Source: Gp6-AA40 sp036274155 (GTDB taxonomy: Bacteria > Acidobacteriota > Vicinamibacteria > Vicinamibacterales > UBA2999). Taken from it: DNA of 64,000 bases. The notes under the pieces are model-generated. The model searched no databases, was not told where the DNA came from, and was given only the letters and a program-made list of their open reading frames with translations. Numbering within the stretch: the first letter of the stretch is position 1; the number at the start of each line of letters is the position of its first letter. A program made the position numbers and the translations under genes. The stretch lies in NCBI GenBank assembly GCA_036274155.1, contig DASUGH010000052.1, positions 32,179-96,178 on the forward strand, read 5' to 3'. Shown one piece after another: positions 52,070-58,864 of the stretch.

Positions 52070-52912
52070 TTATTGAAAGTGCGCCGATGATTTTTCGTTT
52101 TCATTGCACACGAATTCGATGAGCTCCGTGTCGAGCATGATGTCCTGATTGACCGTCACGCTCCACGGTCGCGTGTACGCCTTGGGATCATCGATCGTGA
52201 TCTCGATAGCGAGGTGACCGAAGTCGGGCCGCGTGAACCGTTCCGTGACCGTCGCCGCATCGGTCAAGGGGCTTCCGTTCACATCCAGCCAGCCTCCGTC
52301 GCGGAACCCGGCCGTCTTCGCGACGAGCGTGTCGCCATCCCATGAAGCGATCGAGTACCCGTACCACCATGGCTGCGCATCGCGCGGCGGAAGCGGGCGG
52401 CCGTCGATCAGGAGCTGCCGGATGCCGGCGTTGCCTTCATAGAGCAGCACCATCACCGTTGGCGTCTGGACGATCTTCCGCGGCATCGGGTGCGTGTGCA
52501 GCTGGACGTTGCCGAGCGGCAGGCAGTGCGCGTCGGGGTTGTCCCTGCTGTTGTTCGCCATCCGTGTCTTCTTGAGCTCCGCACCGTACGGCGTCAGCGG
52601 TAAACCGCCCGGCACGCCTGACGCGATGTCGAAGAAGAGTCCGGGCCCGCGCGGAAGAATCGCCGGAGTGCCCGGGGCTCCGCCGGTGCCGCTGACCCCG
52701 TTTCCGAGGTTGCGCCACCCGGGGTTCTCCCAGATGCCGGACAAGTCAGGCTTGCCGTCGGCGGCGCGTGGCGGCTTCGCTGTGAGGTCCGCCTTGCCGT
52801 CTGCAGTGCGAGGAACGTTCGGTGAGGGGAACGACGGCCACTGCGCGGTCGGTGAAACCGAGAATGAGAGTGCGATTGCCGCCGCCAATGCGACGCGAGG
52901 TGCGTCCTTCAC
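52070..52912 (-). CDS. Exported protein of an acidobacterial family, unknown function
   Basis: A 280-residue protein with a signal peptide (about 1-22). The mature start has a repeated TADGKADLT / AADGKPDLSGIWE motif. Later conserved-looking parts are DAHCLPLGNVQLHTHPMPRK, WWYGYSIASWDGDTLV and FTRPDFGHLAIEITIDDPKA. The family is common in Acidobacteria and has no known activity that I can name. It lies 18 bp upstream of the phosphatase gene on the same strand. Confidence 0.65.
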   Translation of the reverse strand: MKDAPRVALAAAIALSFSVSPTAQWPSFPSPNVPRTADGKADLTAKPPRAADGKPDLSGIWENPGWRNLGNGVSGTGGAPGTPAILPRGPGLFFDIASGVPGGLPLTPYGAELKKTRMANNSRDNPDAHCLPLGNVQLHTHPMPRKIVQTPTVMVLLYEGNAGIRQLLIDGRPLPPRDAQPWWYGYSIASWDGDTLVAKTAGFRDGGWLDVNGSPLTDAATVTERFTRPDFGHLAIEITIDDPKAYTRPWSVTVNQDIMLDTELIEFVCNENEKSSAHFQ

Positions 52913-52989
52913 GATGCGAATTCTAACGCCGGCGGCGCCGACCTTGTCGAGCAGGGGCGGGCGTTAGACGCGGGGAGGCAAGAGGGGAT

Positions 52990-53373
52990 TCATGCCTCGC
53001 AAAGGCCAAGTCCCGGAACGTCCGCGAAGTCCTTCTCATTCAGCGTCCAGAGCTTCGCGCCGTGCGCAATCGCGCAGGCGGCTATGGCGAGATCGGCCTG
53101 GCGCTGTCGAGCCGATTTGACCTGGCGGTAGAGCTCGGCGGCTGTTTCGGCTTCACGCACGCCGAAAGCGGCGAGGAGCTCGGAGGCAAAGAAGTCGGCC
53201 ACCGCTGATCGCTCACCTTCACTGCGAGGACCTCGCAGCCATTCGTACATGACGATCGTCGAGAAGGTCGTGACCTCGCCGGCCTCCGTGAGTCGCCGCA
53301 GCGCCGGAAGCGAACGCCGCGGCCCCGTGAACGCGTCGACGAGGACCGAGGTGTCGAGATGGATCAGCATCAA
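52990..53373 (-). CDS. vapC: VapC-type PIN-domain toxin
   Basis: A 127-residue PIN nuclease. The acidic metal-binding set is intact: Asp7 (LIHLDTSVLVDAF), Glu44 (YEWLRG), Asp94 (RQADLAIAACAIA) and Asp115 (LNEKDFADVPGL). These toxins cut RNA when freed from their antitoxin. The start overlaps the antitoxin stop by 4 bp, as usual in vapBC modules. Confidence 0.9.
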   Translation of the reverse strand: MMLIHLDTSVLVDAFTGPRRSLPALRRLTEAGEVTTFSTIVMYEWLRGPRSEGERSAVADFFASELLAAFGVREAETAAELYRQVKSARQRQADLAIAACAIAHGAKLWTLNEKDFADVPGLGLCEA

Positions 53374-53648
53374 TCAGACGGCCGACGCCATCCGGCACGC
53401 CGGGCGCGACGCACCTCGCGCAGTTCCCGATCGACTGACGCCTGCCCGCGCGTCGACGGCAATGATGCGAGCGTCGCGAGCACCTCGAGCTTGCGTGCAC
53501 GTTCCGCATCCGTGAGCTTCTCGTCGCGTGCGGCGTACTCGGCGATCGCTTCTCGAACCACGAGGCTCTGCGGCTTGCGCCGGCGCTCGGAGACGGCGCG
53601 CAGCAGTTGCACGGTCTCCGGGTCGAGGGAGAACGTCAGCTTCGCCAT
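53370..53648 (-). CDS. vapB: RHH-type antitoxin of the VapBC module
   Basis: A 92-residue protein with an N-terminal ribbon-helix-helix DNA-binding fold (AKLTFSLDPETVQLLRAVSE, then RKPQSLVVREAIAEYAARDE) and a longer charged C-terminal part that should wrap the toxin. It is upstream of and overlaps vapC by 4 bp. It likely represses its own promoter through the palindromic site next to the start codon. Confidence 0.85.
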   Translation of the reverse strand: MAKLTFSLDPETVQLLRAVSERRRKPQSLVVREAIAEYAARDEKLTDAERARKLEVLATLASLPSTRGQASVDRELREVRRARRAGWRRPSD

Positions 53649-53680
53649 ATGGCAATACTACCATAAGGCATTACTGCCAT
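53649..53680 (-). promoter_or_regulatory. Candidate VapB operator
   Basis: Imperfect inverted repeat directly before the antitoxin ATG: ATGGCAATACTA and CATTACTGCCAT, 8 bases apart. The outer ATGGCA/TGCCAT halves match exactly. The position and size suit binding by a ribbon-helix-helix dimer pair. Confidence 0.5.
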
Positions 53681-53738
53681 CCCCCGTCGAGCTGTCACGT
53701 CGGCGCGTGCCGCTGACGTGCAAGCCGCTCGCTGTCTG

Positions 53739-54653
53739 TCACTTGCTGCCTGCGGCTTTGTAGCCGACCCTTCGCGCCAGCTCCTCGGTCGACAGCACCT
53801 CGGACACGCGGTCGCCGTTGGCGAAGACCCAGGTCGGATACACGCTCACACGCGCGCCGATACAGCTCGGCGCCGCGGGCGCGTTGCGGCCGCCTGGGCT
53901 GCACTCCACGTAGGGCAGGCGGTCCACCGACGCACCGAACATCGCCTTCTGCTGCTGGCAGTGCGGACACCACGATGCTCCATAAAAGACCGCGCCGCTC
54001 TCGGCCAGGCGCATGGCGAGTCCCGCCAGGTACGGATCCTCCTCGGCGGAAATAGCGGCGCTCCTGGTCTGGCCATGCATGATCGCGATGACGATGAGCG
54101 CCGCGGCGCCGGTCTGCAGCAGCCACCGCGGCCACACGAAACGCGGCAGGGTTTCAGGCCGCCGCCAGACGAGCAGCGCAACGATCGCCGTGAGAATCGC
54201 GAACGATGCGAGACAGTAGATGCAGGTGGCCTGAAGGACGAACACAGAGATGGCGGTGAGGTAGGCGCTCACGCCCCACCCGACGATCGCCAGCATCCAG
54301 GCCCGGCGCCACTGCACGGACGCCCGCTCCTCGCGGACCGCCACGTAGGCGAGCGCGGCGTAGACGAGCAGCCCCCAGAAAGCCGTCGGCGCGCCAAGGA
54401 ACTTCGCCCACTGGCTGGACTGCACGATGTCGCATCCCGCGCCCTCCTCGCAGAACGCCGCGGAGCTTCCCATCCAGCCGGTATAGGAGAGGTAGCCGGC
54501 GATGATCACCCCGATCAGCGACAGTGCCAGCAGCGGCCAGTTCGGAAGGGTGGCGCGATCGGGCGCTGCGTTCTGACGGTGCTGGCGTGCCGGCTTGACG
54601 TCGGCCGCTGGCCTCACGGCCGCTTTCTGAGCCCGCTGGGATTTCTTGGACAT
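53739..54653 (-). CDS. VKOR-thioredoxin fusion protein
   Basis: Membrane disulfide-generating protein. The VKOR domain (about 40-165) has four to five helices, the loop Cys pair C68/C74 and the active CIYC (C144, C147). After another helix (about 178-193) comes a periplasmic thioredoxin-like domain with WCPHC (C229, C232) and the cis-Pro region YPTWVF. The fusion lets the quinone-linked VKOR re-oxidise its own thioredoxin partner, doing the work of DsbB plus DsbA. The N-terminal 35 residues are basic. Confidence 0.92.
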   Translation of the reverse strand: MSKKSQRAQKAAVRPAADVKPARQHRQNAAPDRATLPNWPLLALSLIGVIIAGYLSYTGWMGSSAAFCEEGAGCDIVQSSQWAKFLGAPTAFWGLLVYAALAYVAVREERASVQWRRAWMLAIVGWGVSAYLTAISVFVLQATCIYCLASFAILTAIVALLVWRRPETLPRFVWPRWLLQTGAAALIVIAIMHGQTRSAAISAEEDPYLAGLAMRLAESGAVFYGASWCPHCQQQKAMFGASVDRLPYVECSPGGRNAPAAPSCIGARVSVYPTWVFANGDRVSEVLSTEELARRVGYKAAGSK

Positions 54654-54670
54654 GACGTGCTCGCTCGCTC

Positions 54671-54745
54671 AAAGAAGAAAGGAGAAAGTAGAAAGAAGGA
54701 AGAAGAAAGAAGGAAGAAGGAAGAAGGAAGAAGGAAGAAGGAGAG
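54671..54745. repeat. Homopurine tract with GGAAGAA heptads
   Basis: 75 bases with a single pyrimidine (T at 54689), ending in about five tandem GGAAGAA units. It lies between the PQQ-type gene and the VKOR gene. Such tracts can form triplex DNA and change length by slippage. Confidence 0.9.
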
Positions 54746-54749
54746 CACG

Positions 54750-56093
54750 TCAGCGACCCACCGCGAACAGCGTGCCGTCGCTTCTCAGCAGAATCCGTCC
54801 CCGTGAAATCGCCGGCGACGCGATGAAGCGCTCACCCAGATCGTTCGCAGCCAGAACCTCGGGTGTGCGTCCGGCGCGCAGCACGAATGTCTCGCCGGTC
54901 TCGCTCACCAGGTAGATCTTGCCGTCACCAGCGGCCGGCGACGCGAAGAAGACGCCGTTCAACCGGTGGCGCCAGACGCGCTCGCCGGTCTTCGCGTCGG
55001 CACACGTCACCACGCCGACCTCGTTGGTCATGTAGAGCAGACCTTCGTAGTACAGGATCGACGGCACGTACGACGCGCCCGATGCGGCGTGCCATTCGAT
55101 GTGAGTCCTGGTGACGTCGCCGCGTCCGCCCGGCTTGATCGCCATGAAGTCGCTGTTGCGATAACCGCGGCTCAGGTAGATGCGGCCGTCGTGAAAAACG
55201 GCCGAGGGAATTGGCGTCTGTCGCTCGCTGCCGGCGTACCAGAGCAGCTTGCCCGTGAGCGGATCGTAGACGTCGATGCGCTCGGACGAATTCACCAGCA
55301 GCTCGGCGCCCTGAGGCCCCGGGAGCACGAGCGGCGTGCTGTGAGACACGCGGCCGTCGCCGCGATCGACCTTCCATCGCTCCTTGCCGGTGCGCGCATC
55401 GACCGCGAGCAGATAGGCGTCGGTGAGGTGATCGCACAGCAGAACGAGGAGGCCGTCGTGGAGCACTGGCGAGCTGCCGTGACCCCACTGAGTCTCGAAA
55501 CGCGAGTACTCCATCCCGAGATGGCGCGACCAGACCAGTCGCCCCTCCATGTCGAGCGCCACGAGCTGTCCGTTGCCGAACCACGCATACACACGCTCAC
55601 CGTCGGTGACCGGGGTCGGCGTCGCCAGGTTGTGCTTCTCGTGCACGGCCGGGAGCGGCCCGGCCGCCTTCGTCCGGTACTCCCAGAGACGGCGTCCGTC
55701 CGACCACCGGAACGCCTCGACCACGAACCAGACGTCAGTTTGACCCGACGCGGGCCGCCGGCCGCCGATCGGCGCCTCCTGAGCCGACAGGCCGCGATCG
55801 TCGCGGGCAAGCTGCGGGTGGCCTCCACCACCGGCCAGCGGCGTGGCGCCGACCTGCGACGTCACGATCACGCGGTCGCCCCAGACGATGGGCGACGAGG
55901 TGCCGAGCCCGGCGAGCGTGGCGCGCCAGGTGACGTTCTCGGTCGTGCTCCACCTTGCCGGCAGGTCCGATTCCGCCGAGACGCCGTGGCTCGCCGGGCC
56001 CCGCCACTGCGGCCAGTGCTGCGCAGCGAGCGGGTTGGACGCCGCGAGAAAGGAAACGACGAGCAGGGCGGACGCGTGACGGAAGGAGCGCAC
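54750..56093 (-). CDS. Exported PQQ-binding-like beta-propeller protein
   Basis: A 447-residue propeller protein. The GTG at 56093 was chosen because it gives a signal peptide ending at NPLAAQ, followed by the family start HWPQWRGPASHGVSAESDLP. PQQ-like blades repeat along the chain (LVALDMEGRLVWSRHLG, YLLAVDARTGKERWKVD, YDPLTGKLLWYAGS, VTCADAKTGERVWRHRL). Enzymatic quinoprotein residues were not identified, so a scaffold or binding role is as likely as a dehydrogenase. A homopurine tract lies just after its stop. Confidence 0.78.
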   Translation of the reverse strand: MRSFRHASALLVVSFLAASNPLAAQHWPQWRGPASHGVSAESDLPARWSTTENVTWRATLAGLGTSSPIVWGDRVIVTSQVGATPLAGGGGHPQLARDDRGLSAQEAPIGGRRPASGQTDVWFVVEAFRWSDGRRLWEYRTKAAGPLPAVHEKHNLATPTPVTDGERVYAWFGNGQLVALDMEGRLVWSRHLGMEYSRFETQWGHGSSPVLHDGLLVLLCDHLTDAYLLAVDARTGKERWKVDRGDGRVSHSTPLVLPGPQGAELLVNSSERIDVYDPLTGKLLWYAGSERQTPIPSAVFHDGRIYLSRGYRNSDFMAIKPGGRGDVTRTHIEWHAASGASYVPSILYYEGLLYMTNEVGVVTCADAKTGERVWRHRLNGVFFASPAAGDGKIYLVSETGETFVLRAGRTPEVLAANDLGERFIASPAISRGRILLRSDGTLFAVGR

Positions 56094-56112
56094 GCCGCAT
56101 GGTATTACACCT

Positions 56113-58545
56113 CTATCGCCAGCCCATGCGCCGCATGGCGGCGGTGTGCCGCGGGTCCGCCCGCATGTTGTCGATGACGGCGGTGACGTAAACGAACGGC
56201 GTCGAGCCCTCCTCGGATGCCTTGGCCTCCCACTCGAACGCCCGATCGAGATCGCCGAGCCCGGCATAGACGACGGCGACGCTCATCGGCGGCACGTAGC
56301 GGTGCGTGGCTTGCTGCTGCAGCTCGTCGATGATGGCGTGGGCCCCGACCGCATCTCCAGCCTTGGCGTAGAAGTTTCCGAGCAGGGCGAGATAGAACGG
56401 CGCTCGATCCGACTTTGCCGCCGCCCACTCCATGAGCTCGATACCTTCCTGAAGACGCGACTGCCGCGCACAGCACTCGGCCTTGATGAAGGCGGCGACA
56501 ATCGACTCCGGGTCCACCTCGAGGATCCGGTCACAGAGGACGATGGCATCCTCGAACCGGCGCGCCATGAACAGCGTATGGGCGGCGCCTCCATTGACGA
56601 TCGTCGACAGCGGGTCGAGCTCCTGGGCTCTCCTGGCTTCGGCGAGGCCGCCGGCGATGTCATCGGTGAGTACCAGAGTCCAGGAAAGATAGATGCGCGC
56701 CGCGGCCTGAGCCGGATCGAGCTCAATCGCCCGCCGGAACCCGATTTCGGCCGCTGGAAAGTTCCAGGCATCGCCGAGATCGACGAGCGCCAGCGATGCG
56801 TGCGCTTCGGGCAGCTCCGGATCGAGCGCCAGCGCGCGCTCGGCGACTGCGCGCGCTCGCGCAAACGCGGCGCGTGGCGGCCGGATGTGGTAGAAGCCAA
56901 GAAACGCATAGGCGTCGGCCACCCCGGCCTGTGCGGGCGCATACGCCGCGTCCTGCTCGATCGCCTTGCGGAACTCCTCGAGAGCGACGCCGAGGCCGCC
57001 CTGATAGCGGCGCCCCCAGTAGAACCGCCCGCGAAGATAGTGCTCATAGGCGCGCGGATTGTCCGTGTGCCGCTTGACCAGCGGTGCCGGCGACAACGCG
57101 TTCAACCGCGGCTCGAGACGATCCACGACGCTCTGCGCGATCTCCTCCTGCACGGTGAACACGTCCGCCATCTGACGGTCGTACCCCTCGGACCAGAGGT
57201 GACATCCGTCGGCGGCGCTCACCAGGTGAGCGGCGATGCGGAGCCGGTCGCCCGCTTTGCGAACGGTGCCCTCGAGAACCGTGCTCACCCCGAGGCGGCG
57301 ACAAATGCTCTGGACATCCGCGTTGTCGGTCTGACGAACGGCAAGCGAGGAGGTTCGCGACGCCACTCGCAGGCCAGCGACCTTGCCGAGAGCCGTGAGC
57401 AGCTCTTCGGCCAGGCCGCTGCAGAAGTAGTCGAGGTCCGGGTCCGGTCCAAGGTTTTCGAACGGCAGCACGGCGACCGAAGGCGGCGGCGCCTTTGCCG
57501 CACCGAGCGGAACCATCGGGAGTCGCGCTTCGCCTGCCGCGATTTCCGCCTTGAGTGCATTCATCAGCTCGAGCTGCATCGCCGCTGCGCTCGCGTGCCG
57601 CATGGCGGAGTCGCGCCTGAGCGCGCGCTCGACGACCTGGGCGATCGCGCTGGGAAGATCGGGACGCCGGTCCGTGATCGGGACGAATGCGCCGCGTGCG
57701 TGTGCCGCCCGCAGTTCCGCCAGCGAGTGACCCTCGACGGGATAGCGCAGGGTCAACACGTGATAGAGAAACACCCCGAGGCTGTAGATGTCGCCCGCGA
57801 TCGTGGCGGGAGCGCCGTCGAACAGCTCCGGCGCCAGGCAGCCCGGCGCGTCGATCACATTCGGCCAGGGTGGGTCGGCTGTCACCAGGCCGGCTCCGAA
57901 GTCCATCAGTACGATCCGGCCTCCCAGCTCCCGCATGACGTTCCGAGCCGTGATGTCACGATGCACCAGGCCGGCGCCGTGCACGGCCTCGAGAGCCCCG
58001 CACAAGTCGATCCCGATGAGGGCTGCCTCCTGCGACCCCATCTCTCCCTTGACGCCAAGGATCTGCCTGACGGTAAGACCGCCGACGAGCTCCATCCACA
58101 TTCCGACCATGCCGTCGAACCGATCCACGCCGTAGACGGTGACGACACCGGGATGCTGGACTCCGGCGAGCGTCCGCAGCTCCTCGATCACAGCCTCCGC
58201 GTTTTCACTCGCGTGAAGCACCTTGACCGCCACCTCACGGTGAAGCACCGAATCACGGGCGACATAGACGGCGCCGAAACGGCCGCGTCCAATTTCCCGT
58301 TCGAGCTGAAACGGACCCCAGGTGCTGCCAGGCGGCGGCGCCGCCTCAGAGGGTGAGCCCGGTTCCGCTGCCTCCGCGGCCGCGCGATGAGCCGAGGCCA
58401 GACTCGCAATGACCTCGAGCTCCCGCACGAACTCGCGCTGTGGCGCCGCCGCCAGCGACTCGGCTTGCTGCCAGTCGACCGTCGCGCCGTCGGCGACCGA
58501 ACGCGCAAGAGCGAGCAGCGACGAATCGTCAGCAGGGAGAGACAT
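56113..58545 (-). CDS. Protein kinase fused to TolB/FlgO-like and TPR domains, altered catalytic loop
   Basis: An 810-residue soluble protein. The kinase domain (about 78-335) has Gly loop EIGRGRFGAVYVA, Lys108 in VAVKVL, DFG at 215-217 and CLAPELF. The catalytic loop is HRDITARN (195-202), with Thr where Ser/Thr kinases have Lys. A TolB/FlgO-like domain follows (VAVLPFENLGPDPDLDYFCS, about 360-490), then about seven TPRs up to the C-terminus. No membrane helix is seen. The design is common in Acidobacteria; the loop change is unusual. Confidence 0.85.
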   Translation of the reverse strand: MSLPADDSSLLALARSVADGATVDWQQAESLAAAPQREFVRELEVIASLASAHRAAAEAAEPGSPSEAAPPPGSTWGPFQLEREIGRGRFGAVYVARDSVLHREVAVKVLHASENAEAVIEELRTLAGVQHPGVVTVYGVDRFDGMVGMWMELVGGLTVRQILGVKGEMGSQEAALIGIDLCGALEAVHGAGLVHRDITARNVMRELGGRIVLMDFGAGLVTADPPWPNVIDAPGCLAPELFDGAPATIAGDIYSLGVFLYHVLTLRYPVEGHSLAELRAAHARGAFVPITDRRPDLPSAIAQVVERALRRDSAMRHASAAAMQLELMNALKAEIAAGEARLPMVPLGAAKAPPPSVAVLPFENLGPDPDLDYFCSGLAEELLTALGKVAGLRVASRTSSLAVRQTDNADVQSICRRLGVSTVLEGTVRKAGDRLRIAAHLVSAADGCHLWSEGYDRQMADVFTVQEEIAQSVVDRLEPRLNALSPAPLVKRHTDNPRAYEHYLRGRFYWGRRYQGGLGVALEEFRKAIEQDAAYAPAQAGVADAYAFLGFYHIRPPRAAFARARAVAERALALDPELPEAHASLALVDLGDAWNFPAAEIGFRRAIELDPAQAAARIYLSWTLVLTDDIAGGLAEARRAQELDPLSTIVNGGAAHTLFMARRFEDAIVLCDRILEVDPESIVAAFIKAECCARQSRLQEGIELMEWAAAKSDRAPFYLALLGNFYAKAGDAVGAHAIIDELQQQATHRYVPPMSVAVVYAGLGDLDRAFEWEAKASEEGSTPFVYVTAVIDNMRADPRHTAAMRRMGWR

Positions 58546-58864
58546 GGGTTGAAAGCTGCACGGCCAGCCGACTTGCGGTGAACCGAGATTCTAGCAGCCG
58601 GTGGCGAAAGGCCGTGACGGCTGCAGAGGCGCCGAGACAAACCACAGAGACACCGAGACCACAGGGATTCCTATGGGTGGTGTTCTCTGTGTCCTCTGTG
58701 CCACAGTGGCGGACTTCTCCGTGCCTCGCAGGACGACCGACCAGACTCGCCTGACCGCGCGAGCAGGGTGTGGGGATCAGCGAGCTCAGGGAGCTCGCGT
58801 CCAAAGTGAGCTCTGAGTTGAAGCCGCGGTCAGCTGGCTGTGTACCGCCAAGCGTCAGGGACGG
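58546..58864. other. 319-bp gap holding a dispersed repeat
   Basis: No convincing gene. The right half of the gap carries copy 2 of the CTCTGTG-type repeat. Otherwise it separates the kinase start from the stop of the first ADOP gene. Confidence 0.5.
58635..58735. repeat. Dispersed CTCTGTG-type intergenic repeat, copy 2
   Basis: ACCACAGAGACACCGAGACC on the left is partly complementary to TTCTCTGTGTCCTCTGTG further right. GTGGCGGACTTCTCCGTGCC and TCGCAGGACG then match the end of copy 1 near 49740. The internal complementarity lets it fold as a stem. Confidence 0.6.
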
